This document shows, in pieces, positions 1-12,165 of a stretch of DNA of 64,000 nt. This DNA is from Chionis minor. Taxonomy: Eukaryota > Chordata > Aves > Charadriiformes > Chionididae. The stretch lies in assembly GCA_013398295.1 (NCBI GenBank), contig VZSF01017903.1, positions 148,399 to 212,398 on the forward strand, written 5' to 3'. The number at the start of each line of letters is the position of its first letter. The first letter of the stretch is position 1. The notes below the pieces were generated by a model that saw only the letters and a list, made by a program, of their open reading frames with translations, ran no database searches and was not told the DNA's origin. A program made the position numbers and the translations under genes.

Positions 1-1780
1 AGCAGGTATTGTAAAACTAGCGAAGGGAAGAAAACATCATTGTTGTTTGCAGGGAGATGAATACTAGACAACTTCAAGGATTGTAGGGGGGTGGGAAAAA
101 AAAAAGTTAGTGTGCCAATGAGATATGTTGCGGTCAAAAATGTTGGAGGCATAGATGCATGAAGCATTGTAATACCTGGGACAGCCTAGGTTTTGAATGA
201 CCAGGAATTTAATATTATGTGGTACAAAGGGCGAGGACATGACTTTGAACATACCAGCACCAGTTCTTGTAAACTGTGAGCTTATCAAGCAGAAACTAAG
301 TAAGAGAAGTAGTAATAGTTATACTGTCAGGGTGTACAGCAACTACTGCAGGGCATAGCAGCTGAACAGAGGATCATTGTGAGCTACCTTGTGATCCAAC
401 CACGAAAAAGGCAAATAGAGTGCAGGCAACTATTTACAGTAGATGTGTGAGCTCTCAATGCTTGTAAATAAGGCTTTGTATACACAAAATAAGATGTAAC
501 TTTTAGTCACCCATATTCAAGAAAGAGTGGTTTACTGGAGCAGCTTCAAAGAAAGGTTAGCATAGAGGACTGGGAAAATGGGGAGTCTATTTTATGAGTG
601 GAGCTAAAAAAAGTTTGGCTCTTTCAGTAAAATGAAGGCAGAGAAGGGGCATAATTGCTGTCTATAAACATATCACGTGGGTAAATAATAAAGGTAGGAA
701 AAAAGTTAATCCAAAGAATGGTGTTGCCGGCAAAGTGAAAAATGAAGTTGGCCATGAATATGGTTGAGATGGAAATAAAAGATTTCTAATCATCAATCAA
801 ACCTTGAAGTTCTGGAAAACTTTTCTAAAAGGACAATGAAGACAGACAATTTTTAAGACGCAGCAAGACAAGTCTGTAAGTGAGATTGTGTCATTGCTGT
901 CCAGTTGTGAAGGGTAGTGTTGGGTGTTCCTGGCATTCCTATGCCGAAAGCTTGTGTTACTGTTCTACCATGAAACTGGTCTGCAGTCTGCTCTCATGTG
1001 TAGCCCCAGCACACTCCAAAGGAATGGCTGGTTGCAGTTATGACTGTAGAAATACATCCTTTACCATTGTTTTATTACTATGAAGTACAGCCACATGTCC
1101 ATTGACTAGATCAATAGTCTAAGTTGCACAAAACTAGTTGCCTACAACACAAACCCCGAAATTCTCTGAGTTTGCAAATGCATAAAATGAGGCATTGATC
1201 TGTGAAGACAGGTTAAGATTTAGGTAAATTTAAATTAAGACTCGGAAAAACCTTTTTTGAAAACGCAAGACCAGGTTGTAGGCTAGTATATATTAACAGA
1301 CTGAAATCCATAATGGAGCTACATCACTTCCCCTGTTTTAAGCTTGTTGGTACGGCAACCTATGGCTGAAATTGTCCAAAAGGAGTTTTCTTAGCACGCG
1401 GCTCTTTGTCTCCATATTTATTGATGCTTGCTGCTAATTTTCACTGTGTCAATAAGTTTGAGGGGTTTGTGGTTGGTTTTTGGAGTTTTTTCGTTTCAGA
1501 ATTTTTTGCTCCCCAAAGTGTAACATTTTTACAAGGGGATCTTATATCCAAAGAACTTATAATATCTGCCTTGGGCTTTAATCATAGCTTCTGTGTTACT
1601 TTATCATGTTGAATTTCACTTCTTATATTACCTTGTGTGGTCTGTGGGCTGCCTAGGAGTGACTCCACAGAAAATACACTGTCCTCCAACACTACTATTG
1701 TTTAGAATACTTATCTAAAAATTTGAAGCCCATAAACACAGATGTAGCCTCTGAAATAGGTTTAATCCCACTGATCCAGC
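1..1780. other. Unassigned noncoding sequence
   Basis: AT-rich sequence with only short open frames (under about 75 codons), none with recognisable protein similarity. I see no repeat family, tRNA or simple repeat of note. It is probably intergenic or intronic. Confidence 0.5.
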
Positions 1781-1789
1781 CACACTGGC

Positions 1790-2720
1790 TTCCTGTTACT
1801 CCCAACTGGACGTGGTTTGGAAGCTCAGGGTGAGACCTGTGGATCGGTATTATGCAAATGTAATTCCCCAATTCCAGCAGTAGCAGCCGCATTAATTCCC
1901 AGTGTGGCCGTTCGGGCTCGGCCGGGCTGAGCTCTGCCTCCCTGGCGTCATCGCTTTTTCCATCCCCAAATAGGTGATGAGTAATTACTTGGTCTTGATT
2001 TATTATTCAGACCATAGTAGTTCTGTTACAAAATAAACGTTTTTGTTGGCCGTGTCCTAATGCAAAGAGGTTTCACAACCACCTCCTATTTTAGGTTTTA
2101 ATTGCTTCTCTTTGCTGTCAACTGATGGCCCCCTCCCCCACGCCCCGAGCCCTCCTCCGCTCTTCCCCCCCCTTCATGCTATGGGTTTTTTCCTGTTCCC
2201 ACACTGCTAATGTGACGAGCAACAGTTGCAATATCATGGGGCCCTCTCTGAAGAAGAAAAAAAAGGAAGAAAAAATCCCAAACACCACCTTGTTTGCTTT
2301 TAGAGCCCTCCCGCCTTTTCAGTAGGGGCTGTGTTAATCCTTGCACTATGAAGGGAAACTCCTATGTAAATCAAACCAGGGCTCCATGCTCTCCTCCTTC
2401 CCCCCTCCAGCTCCCGTATATTAAGTGATTGTTCTCCTCCCTTAGACGTGACAGATGATTGGTTGCTTTACTCTTGGCTTTCAGCATATTTTCTTTTATG
2501 GCCTTGGATTCTGGGGTTGAATCTTGCTTCTTTCTGTTGACTCATCCGGTTGATACCCCTACTCAAATCTATTAAAAATAACAAATTGTGCATTAGTGTT
2601 AAAGCGAGTACATGAGCTTGTTTCTATTCCCCCATATTAAGTGGTACATTCTTGTGAATTTGTTTTCCATCCAGATTTCCAGAATAAACCGAGGCATTTC
2701 TAGATTTGAAGATGCAAAAA
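1790..2720. promoter_or_regulatory. Candidate conserved noncoding block
   Basis: Base composition changes from the flanks. A GC-richer, CpG-containing core (about 1,890-1,955) and pyrimidine-rich tracts (2,125-2,180, 2,390-2,420) are interleaved with AT-rich stretches holding TAATTA-like and ATTA homeodomain-type motifs (about 1,980-2,010). One perfect POU octamer ATGCAAAT lies at 1,852-1,859. There is no coding potential and no visible transposon. The pattern resembles vertebrate developmental enhancers, but conservation cannot be judged from one sequence, so this is inference from motif texture only. Confidence 0.3.
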
Positions 2721-2770
2721 CTAATGCAACTCAACCCTGAGCAGATTTGCAACTCTTTTTCTTTCTTTTA

Positions 2771-2845
2771 TCCCCCTTCCCCCCCCCCCCATCCCCCCCC
2801 AATGCTCTGGTTAGGATTTTTTTTTTTGTTGGATTTTTTTTTTTC
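2771..2845. repeat. Low-complexity C and T runs
   Basis: Consecutive homopolymer tracts: C12 at 2,779-2,790, C8 at 2,793-2,800, then two T runs between 2,817 and 2,844. This is typical replication-slippage sequence and is likely length-polymorphic. Confidence 0.9.
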
Positions 2846-2964
2846 GTGTGCTGCATAGCCTTTTCTGGTTTAGCCTGCACTCCAAGGCTAGATTTTGATG
2901 TCAATGATTAGTATTTCTAATCGGTTGAACAAGGACAATGTCCCTTCTGCTGCGCAGAGGACAC

Positions 2965-3060
2965 AAAGGCCCAGGCACTGATTCTGATCCCCCTCGCAGC
3001 ATTTTGGCTCCGTTGGGCCCTTTCCCCCATGTAAGTCAGGGGAAATTCCACCCATCCCCT
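2965..3060 (+). repeat. Ancient amniote repeat fragment (weak)
   Basis: The words CTGATTCTGATCCC and GTAAGTCAGGGGAAATTCCAC match the layout of an old interspersed repeat common in turtles, crocodilians and birds, where a 'gattctgatc' block precedes a 'gtaaatcaggagtaactccac' block. The copy is short and diverged. Family name not assigned. Confidence 0.4.
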
Positions 3061-3369
3061 GGGTGAACGTGGTTAGAGATTAGAGCTGCAACCATGGGGG
3101 AGCTCAAGTTCTCCAAGGTGGGAGAAGCAGAGCACGGTGCAGGACGAAGCCCGTGCACGCATCCGCCATGGGCTCTGCTCTTTTAGGGCTCTGGTGGTCT
3201 CCAGTGCTGGGTCAGCAGCTGCGGATCTGCTGCTTTGGGGGAAATGACCTTGGATTTCCACCTGTAAAGCAGATTCCAGGGCTTTGTTCTGCCCTGACAA
3301 GGTGAACTTTGCTGCTGGCAGCCCATGCCGGCTCGGAGGGCTCCTGGCAGCATCCGAGGGGCAGAGGCT

Positions 3370-3435
3370 GAGGGCCCGATCCAATTTTCTTTGATATCAG
3401 TGGGAGCTTGCAGTTTTTCTGTGCCCCCAGGATGG
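3370..3435 (+). repeat. Ancient amniote repeat fragment
   Basis: Contains GGGCCCGATCCAATTTTC followed by ATATCAGTGGGAGC. These are the 'gggcccgatcca' and 'agtcaatgggag' blocks of an old sauropsid/amniote dispersed repeat. It is the same family as the fragments near 4,250, 16,370, 17,265 and 54,560. Only a scrap is left and there is no terminal structure. Confidence 0.5.
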
Positions 3436-3539
3436 ATCTGTGAAGTGGTCGTACAGGTTCAGGCTTCACTTCTTTTATTTTTCCTGAAACAGTTAGTAAG
3501 TTAATTTACATGAGATGTGCACCCTGGCAAATGCCATCT

Positions 3540-3960
3540 CCTAGCTATTGTTTCAGCTAAGCAGCTGTCATTTGCGTAACATTATGCATCCTTCATTGTA
3601 CCATGCTAATTTTTTGAGGGGCAATTTTTCTACAATGAGCACTGCGGCTTCTAACAGAAACCTCTTTATGGCATTGGCCCCGGGGAGCTGCGAGCCCTGC
3701 CAAAGCAAACAAAGGCTTATTGCTCCAACTGGGCATGTCTGTGCCTTTAATACAGCGTGAAGTTCACAGAACACTGCATCCAATCTGCACATAGTTAACA
3801 CCTGGTCCAATGCCTTCTGGCAATTAATCAAGATATCAATCAGTGATGACAAAAATTAATAAATAACCCATGCTTGCATATTGCACATTCTCAGAATGGG
3901 AGAATTTGCATTGACACTTACAGCCCATTTACATTTTTTGACTTCGTTTTCAGCGTGTGA
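3540..3960. promoter_or_regulatory. Candidate conserved noncoding block
   Basis: AT-rich, non-repetitive sequence with dense homeodomain/POU-type words. It has a perfect reverse octamer ATTTGCAT at 3,904-3,911, an ATGCATC half-site near 3,584 and several CAATTAAT/ATTAAT words at 3,820-3,860. No coding frame is credible. It looks like an enhancer-type element, but this needs cross-species alignment. Low certainty. Confidence 0.3.
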
Positions 3961-4242
3961 TATGGTACAATACAATAATTATTGATGAGTATAAATAACT
4001 GGTACCTTGAGCACTTATGAAAGAGTACAGAAAGCCACATTAGTCTATTTTGGTAGAAAAGGCTTTGACCTCATTGAATTACAGCCCCAAACTTTGATGT
4101 AGGGCCATGAAACTCCTCTACTGCTAGCAAATACATCAATGGGGTTAGTCTAACTTCGTCTTCTTTCAAAAGTGGTGGAGTGGTTTTGGGTTGAACATGG
4201 CTTATTCTTATCTCGCTAATTAATGGGAATGTTTTCCTATAC

Positions 4243-4305
4243 CTTAAGCCAAATTCCACTGTTACACCTTTGTTAACTCTGAGCAAGTACCCAAACTTCT
4301 TCCCT
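4243..4305 (+). repeat. Ancient amniote repeat fragment
   Basis: AGCCAAATTCCACTGTTACAC followed by AACTCTGAG resembles the 'gccaaattctgctctcagttacac' block of the old amniote dispersed repeat seen elsewhere in the window. It is a short fragment within otherwise unassigned sequence. Confidence 0.45.
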
Positions 4306-4309
4306 TTTG

Positions 4310-7300
4310 AAGTAACTTGGAAGACAGCCACAACTTCAAAGGAAGGAAGATCTGTTCCTCTCTTCATTTAGAATCCATAAAAGTACTCTGGACCGTGTTT
4401 AATTTATCAAAACAGAGGCAGCAGTTTGCAACTGTAGGTGCACAGTCATTTGTACTGGCCACGCGAAGGCGTTATCAAAGGAGTGGCTTGTCTTCCCTGA
4501 AAATAGAAATGCCTTGGTCGGATATGAACAAAGGTATCTTTTCTTTTGTAAACGCTGGTATTTGTTCTCTAGTGATGCAAAAAACTATTCCTGGCAAAGA
4601 ATGAAGCAAGTATTTTTTGTTATCTTAGAGAGTCCTTTGCTACAATGATCAGAAATGGTAATTATAAGCCACCATCACAAATGATTGTTCTCCTTTGCAG
4701 CCCAGGAAAGCCTGTACATGGCTGTACGGACTGGGAGTTCAACATTTGTTGCTGCTTTTAGGTCAGGGTTGAAGCTTATTAGTGGTGCAGGGGTGGGAAG
4801 TTTCTCTTGCTTTCACAGTGTGTTTCTGTCCTACCTGCTCTGTGAAGGAGCAGCACTCTCCTTGAATGTCAACGAGGGTAATTAAACCCACTGACAAATG
4901 CCATGGATTCGAAACAGAGGGTCACGCGTGGCCAGTTAGAGCCAGGAGTGGGCAAGGAGGACTCGTACCCTGTACTGACCTACTGTGCTGCCCTTCTCTC
5001 TCTTGAGCAATATGCTGGCAATCGACCCAGACTGGGCAGTGACTTTCCAACGTGGGTAAATACAGCCTTGGAAATAGTAGTTTTGGTGGTCCCAGCCTAA
5101 GTGTGGAAATCGTGCCAGAACCTGTTAGAACTGAGTAAACGTAGTAATTTTGCAATAGTCTGGCACACGAAGCAAGAATGTATTTCTACCACCTGAACCC
5201 AAACTCTGGTATTTCCAAAAGGTAACTTCTGAAATACTTCTGTTTTGGCTCCTGAATTATTTGGAGTATAACAGTTCCCATGAACTTCATGATTTAAATA
5301 CTTTCCAGAACAAGGAGACAAGAACATTTAAACTAGCTTAGTAGAAAGGCATTTAACATAAAGAGAGTAATAAAAATACATCACCTGTCACATGTGATCT
5401 TTATATGACCTTAGCCACAGAAAAATAAATATTACATAACCACACTAAAAGCAGTTTTTAACATCTTATATTTATATTTAATAAGTCGTGATTTTCTTTC
5501 CTTCAAGATGCAATTTTGATGAGACACTAAGTGTGATCTAAAGGCAAAAACTTTGTGACTGGTTATGTAATGCTTCTAGTGGGGCACCATTTAATGGGTG
5601 TTTGAATGAAAACACATTCACTTTGTTTTACTGTGTTCCTTCCCAATCTGATAGAGCACTAACTATACAGTCCTTTTTTATATAATTCTCTGTTTTCTAC
5701 CTTTTTCGGTGTTTGACTGTTGGGCAACTCTTCACCTAGATGCATAAAATTAAACTTGCTGAATACTGCCTAGGACACAACTGATCAGTTGCTGTCCCCA
5801 ATTATCAGTTTAACTGTTAGATTTGCACTTGCAGTCTATAAAAGAAAAATTATTGCAAGCTAGTTAGACTCTAATTGTCCCTTTTAGATTAACTCTGTGA
5901 GATTCAGATTGTAGTGTAAAAAGGCAACAAGTGAAATCAAAGTATCCAGCTCTAAATTGGCTTTTAATTACAGTAGAAAACCAAATATTACAGCTGTAAT
6001 TATTTTTTATTGGAGGAAGGCCCTGATTTTTTTCATGTGCTATCCTGCCTTACTATGGTTTTTGGGGCCAGTACCTGTTAGGAATAGACTTGTATAAAAG
6101 AAAAACTGACAATACTTTCTGTACAAATACAGGTAATATAAATAGACCAAATCTGAAAAAAAACCCCCAAAACCCAACCCAAATGTTCCTTGTTTTGACT
6201 CAAGTATGTCTCCCTTAAATTTTCTAGAGTTTTATACTGGCCATTTTTTAGATTCATGTTGTCATGATGCCCGTAAATATGTAATGTGCGATGATTTCAT
6301 TAAATCAACTAGAGAGAAGACCAGGTTTGCCCCTTCTTCCCCCAACAAGTTATAACTATTCTGTGCACTCAGCCTTTAGGCACTAGTCAGCTGAAATGGA
6401 AAAAATATTTAATAACAAGAGCTCAATAGCCTGCAGATCTCTAATGTCTGAGATGACTTCAACTTTTGTGATGAGCTACACCTAACCTAAGAAATATGAT
6501 TTAGTTCTACTTCAAAAGTATACTGAAATCTTTGATATATGGTCTGTGGTCTATTAAGCTTGATCTTAGCCTGACCTTGTAAAGGAAGAAAAGCTTTGTT
6601 TCTTTTTAAAACACACAACCAAGCAAAATAGATATCTGTATGTGGGATCCAGTAGTTGTAGCTTCAAAAAAGCACAGCATTTAAATACGTGCTTTACTTA
6701 AGTGCTTCAATTGTCTCATTGACTTCAGAGTCTAGATATTTATTCCTTGCCTGGTGGAAAACATTGACCTCAAACTTGCTCCAACAGCACTGGAGTTCCA
6801 TGCTTGACTTCGGAGGATCAGTTACTTGAACAAAGCCATCTGAACTACGCTTGCTAGAGGGGGTCAAATATAATAAACCTGGATGTGGATGAATTAAACT
6901 CTTAGCCATTTAATGCACTCAAGTACGAAGAAAGGAGCAGTAGCTATGCCAGAGGGTGTAAGCGTTCTAGAAAGACTTGTGGGGGGAAGCCGTGTTCGGT
7001 ATATAGGCAGGTGATTAATAAGGTGTTGGGTGTGCATTCAGTAAGGCATATTTTGTAATTTACTGAAGGTCCTTTCATTTATTTTTAAAAAATCATGGCT
7101 CTGAAGGAATGGAAGAGATATCTATTGCATCTCTGAATTCAGTTTCCTATTTAAGAGGTAGCCACATCTCTATTTATCACACTTTAAAAAAAAAAAAGAA
7201 AAAGTTAGTTCTTTCCTTTCCTCATACCTTGTACTGCTGGACTGTCACACCTGATGGATAGAGACCTTGCTTCAACTCCCAGTTTACATCAATTCATGAT

Positions 7301-10300
7301 AAACTCACACCCAGTTGTCATGTGCCAGCTTTTTCATTTGACTAAATAACACTTCTTCCTCTCTGATGCTTATCTCTGTGATGTATTTATAAAGAGCAAT
7401 CATAACACTTTTAACCATTGTTTTGGTAGACTTACCACACTATCCTGTTTCAGTGTCCTGCACAGCCAAGGCTTCGCTCCCTGGCCATCCATACAGTTGC
7501 TCTTTAAAGCTTTTCAGTAATCTGAGACTGAGACACAGTAAGAGGAAACACTGTTGTGTAGGCCCTCTTCATTGCTTATCTCCTTGATCCTGGGTGGCTG
7601 TAAGGTGGAGTGAAGGGACTTGTTGGGTTAGCAGAACTATTATGTGGTATGAAGGTCATCGCAGAGATTGTAATTACAAAGGAATGGCAGATTTGATCAG
7701 CAGCTGTGTAGTTACAGTTGGGTAAGGGATGACCTCAAAACTAGTGATTCCTAGCTGGGTAAAAAGTAATAGATAAGAGCCGGAAAAAACCCTTTGGCCA
7801 CCATGGGTCTTGACACTGGTGTAGGAGAGAGTTTTGAGGAACTAACTTCCAAGTACTTCAACAGAAGACCTCTCTGATGGTTTTGTCTGGATGTTCTCCA
7901 GTGTCATGAGGTACAGGGAGGTCGAGGTAACCTCAGGTTCTCCAAAGTGTAGCTAAATAGGTGTGTTAGAGCAGAGAAGTTTAAGCTTGGTTAGGCATTG
8001 GCAGAGATCCTCAGGAAGGGAGGATATTGCAGGAAAGATGGGCGATGCATCAATCAAAGTGGAGCCATACTTCAGGGCATACAGAAAAAAGTATTTCAGA
8101 GTAATAATTCATCTAGAGAAACTGATGGGAAGTGAGGGACTTGTAAATCAGAGACATCTGCTAAAGATGTTGGTAAAGCAAAGAATTACAATAGAGGGTG
8201 GGATACAAATTGTAATTGAATTAAGGGGGAAAAGGGATGTGGCAATACATTATGTAAAGTCAATGGCATGTGAGGTTAAGTTAAAGTAAGTGAAAACCAG
8301 GCATGGCCAGAGAGGTTGGGAAGCAAAGCCATGCTTGATGGTCTTCTACAAGGTTTAATAAGATGCAAAGTTTTGAATGGACATGAAACTCTGGATTGTA
8401 TATGGACAAAATCATAACCTGGACCTTTTGCATATAAACTTGTTTTCTTATTTACCAGGCACCTACTAGGTAAAGGAAGGCTACAAAATCCAACATAATT
8501 GGTCCAACATAGTTAAATGGTAGGGTATTTTGTCTGCTGCCATACAGAGTACTTAAAGCTGCAAGAGGATCTAGTTTATAAAGCAGTTTCTTGACATTAG
8601 ATATGTAGTTTTTTAAAACAGCACATTTTAATGAACCTAAATGGTTGTTCACTCAATCTTATAGGAAATGCAGAAGTTTATGAATAAAGTGACGATAGCT
8701 GAACAAGCAGTAACAGAACTGTTTTGAATTAGCTTCAATATGTAAAGGCAAGATAGGCATAGTGGAAAGTGACATAATCATGCAAAAATGGAGAAAAACC
8801 TTATCAGTTAAATGGAGCAGTTAAGTCCAAAGTCTACAAAAAGTAAAGGGAATAAAATCCTTTCACGTACTGTGGAAAACGTTCTAAAATATGTTTCAAA
8901 AGACACTTATATTATTTTCTTGGTTCCAAGGTCAGTTAAGTAAGAGAAAGCAAAGAATTGGAATTGAGGTCTCATTTCGTCACGGTTAATCAGTAGAAGA
9001 AAGGTGCCTCAAGTTTGATTTAGCTCCCGTGTTACTTAAGAGGCTAGTGGTCTGCAACTCTGTGTTGGGGAAGAGGGAGGCAGCAGCATTTCCTAGCTGA
9101 CGCAAATGTGGTGAGTACTTTCTTTAAACCAAGTGATGAGGTGGGGAAGGTGGGCAGCAATGTTTACACATGCATTTCTCTCCAATTTCTCTGCTTTGCG
9201 CCTAAATCTTACACGGGCTCTTCTGCAGAACAAAACAGAGTTTTCTCCTACCACGGTCAAACACAATGCTTACTTTGGGGAAGGCTTATATGTTTTGGTG
9301 CTGGAAACATTATACTTATGGCCAAGAATCCTGTTAATTTTCTGAAGCTAGAAAGTATTGCTTAAAATATTTTTGTATTCTACTGGAGCAGGAGGTCTCA
9401 AGTAAGTTAAAAATTCATATAAAATCCAAATTGTACAGGGATTTATTCTCCCACCAGTAAAGCTGAGGCAAAGTTTCCTTCAATCATAAACAGCAACAGG
9501 TTCAAGACCTTTTATTAGTCACCTTTTAACTCAATTGATGTGGTTAGAAATTGCATGAATGCTTTTTCTTCTTCTTTCAAACAAGTAACAAAAGCTGAAT
9601 TAGGCTGCAGTGATGAAATCTGAATCATTTCCTCCTCAGACTAAACTTGCTAAACTGGTACAATCTGGAGAATGATGTAATAAGGAAAAAACCTGTTGTT
9701 TGTCTCTTGATACCGTTCTTGAAAAAATCATTGCTACGTAATACAAATATAGTCATCACCTTCTATATCCTTTCACCATTGCTGATATTGGAATCCTTCC
9801 AAATAAGTAGCATTCCAAAATTGGCTGTTGCCCTCTTCATAGTTTTACCTACTTAATTATAAGTTAATACTGGCTTCTCTTTTTTTTTTTTTTCTTCTCC
9901 TCCAGGTTTTAGATAGATCACTAGACTTTAAAAGATTGATTCAACAAGCTGTATAACAATATATTCATTAATTGCTGTCATACAAATATCTATCTTTAAT
10001 CTCATTTTCAGATTGACTTAGAGCTCCATAGGATCTTGGCGAGACTTCCTTTAGTCACGTATCAGTACACTTTTGATGCTAAAATAAGAAACTGAGGAAC
10101 TTGAATTATTCATGGGAGACTCCATTTAGGACTCACAGCTAAAACACACAGTAGTGTAAAAGTTCAGAGGTGGCATCTTTTTTGTTTTGTTTTGTTTTTT
10201 TAAATAAAAGACAAAACAAATTGAACCAGCCGGGGAACCTGTGGTAAGCTATAAATTGTAGATGTCTTTGACAAAGATGATAGAGATGAGCCAATGTTGT

Positions 10301-10635
10301 ATAAACTGAACACTCAAGTTCTTTAATTGCCTGGCACACATACTTTCCCAGAAATGTAATCAGCTTAAGGAATGCAGTCTTTATTTCTCTTCGGCAATTC
10401 TACCATGGTTGCCAAACTTATTTATTAGAAAATAGGGAGAGCTTGGGGCAAGATAATTTATATTATTTTTAAACATGAACCCAAAATGAAAATCTTCTAT
10501 AAGTCTTACACAATGACAATTTAACTTTATTATATGAGTTTGTTATGTAATGCTAGCCTTACACAGGCATCGCGTTGCAGAAGTGATGAATTGCTGTGAA
10601 AGAGGAAAGGTAGGTCTCCTACATTTAAAGCCCAG
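4310..10635. other. Unassigned noncoding sequence
   Basis: About 6.3 kb with no gene, RNA gene or clear transposon. Small items inside are a mixed A/C run at 6,157-6,184, an A-rich run at 7,183-7,203 and T14 at 9,880-9,893. The longest open frame (7,963-8,289, plus, 108 codons) has no recognisable domain. Its composition matches the flanks, so I treat it as chance. Confidence 0.5.
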
Positions 10636-10637
10636 CA

Positions 10638-10725
10638 GCAGGGGTCAGGAGATGCTAGTTCTGTTTCTTATCCTGCCCCTGACTTGATATATCACCATGG
10701 GAAAGTTTTTGAAAAAGACACTGGC
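10638..10725 (+). repeat. MIR-like SINE fragment
   Basis: GGGGTCAGGAGATGCTAGTTC, then TCTTATCCTGCCCCTGACTTG and ACCATGGGAAAG, follow the order of a MIR-type tRNA-derived SINE: 'gtcaggagacctgggttc' (B-box region), 'ctgccactgacttg', 'ccttgggaaagtc'. The copy is heavily diverged and truncated on both sides. MIRs are inactive in living amniotes, so this is a fossil. Confidence 0.6.
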
Positions 10726-12080
10726 CTTGATCCTGGAATAGGTGCTTTATGGGTAATCCTCTGAACAAACACTGCTTCTGTGCCTTTCTGACTCTAACAG
10801 AGGCTCCTATTCAAATGGAGCTCATTGGATGAGCGGGGCGATGGTGAAGATACCCTCTTTGCACAGATGGAGGAAAAACCATAATACTTCCTTATGTAGC
10901 AGGGGAATTCATTTTAGAGTGTTCTGAGCTCTCGAATGGGAGAGCCTTGTAAAGTGACAATAATAGATTTTAACTGAAGAGCAATCTCTGGTGTTGGAAA
11001 TGTGAATAGACCTTATCAAGGTGCATAAAATACCGTGTAGGGATTTCTTATGCAAAATCCTCATAGCGAAAGATTTCTCAAGTATAATGAATTGCAGGTA
11101 GCTGGAATACTGTATAGAGCCAGGATGGTACAAAGCAGAAATGGATGAGCAATTACAACAGATAAAAAATAATGGAAATAGACAGGCTGTTGTGGGAAAT
11201 CATAAAGTGTCAGCCTTGGCTATAATGGAGACACAGGTGCTTGTTACTTAATGACAGAACAGACTGGAATTTTTTGTGACATTTTTAGTGAATCCAGGGC
11301 TCAATTTGGCATCATAGTGTAACTTTTTTCCCCCTTTCTTTTTGAATTGCTCCATGTCTTGCAAAGATAAAGGGATTTTTAGCTGAAGAAGAATTAAAAT
11401 TTGTCCCCACGGAACTGTTAGCACTTATGGTCAAGTCATTTGAATAGATGCAGAACTGAAACGTAAGAGCTTATTGTAAGACACCCTTTGTGTGCTGTGC
11501 TTAGAGATTATTATCTGAAGGTGCTTTACCTCCTGAAAGTCTGATTCATTCCAGCAACAGGTTCATGAAGTAGATGTTTTGTGTATTCCAGGATCATATG
11601 GTTAAACATTCAGCTAAATCCATGTAATTTCTTCATACAACAGGAAATAATTCTGCTCATTCAGTCATGAATATCACATCTGCAAAGTCCTTCTCAGGAA
11701 AGGGTGATCAGCTAATCTGAATTTCTGCATGACATAAGCCGTTGAGTATCACTGTAATAATTATACTCATCATTAGACTAGTAGGCTACTGGTACCGGTT
11801 GAGGAGTTGTGGTTACATTGGAAAACATCTTTCAGAGAAACCATTGCAGTTGTAAGTTGTTCCAGTGGTTTAAAACTGGCACTGTTTTCCTAGACCAAAG
11901 TTGTTTGACACTTACAGGGCTGTGGCAAACATTTAATGAGAAGCAGAGGTTTTTGAAAAGGCTTTTCATGACACTGAAAAGTTGAAAATATTAATCTTCA
12001 GGAATTTATGGAGGAAATGGTTAGGGAAGCAAGGAAAGGGTAGAGAATCACATCTTTCCTTTTTGCCTCCAGTGTCTGTG
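10726..12080. other. Unassigned noncoding sequence
   Basis: No gene, RNA gene or repeat recognised. Only short chance open frames are present. Confidence 0.5.
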
Positions 12081-12082
12081 AA

Positions 12083-12165
12083 GACTGAGCAGCCCAGTGA
12101 CTAGAGCACAGACCCAGGATTTAAGGTACTCTGGTGCAGTCCTTGGCTGGGTAAGAGTTAGAAAA
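12083..12165 (+). repeat. Possible MIR-like SINE fragment
   Basis: The stretch GCCCAGTGACTAGAGCACAG followed by CCCAGGATTTAAGG resembles the A-box to B-box part of a MIR-type SINE ('agtggttagagcac ... ctgggttcaagg'). No 3' core is visible, so the call is tentative. Confidence 0.45.

Noticed and set aside
7963..8289. 108-codon lysine-rich plus frame
   Set aside because: Looked like a possible small gene, but it has no family resemblance and the purine-rich plus strand alone yields K/E/R/G codons.
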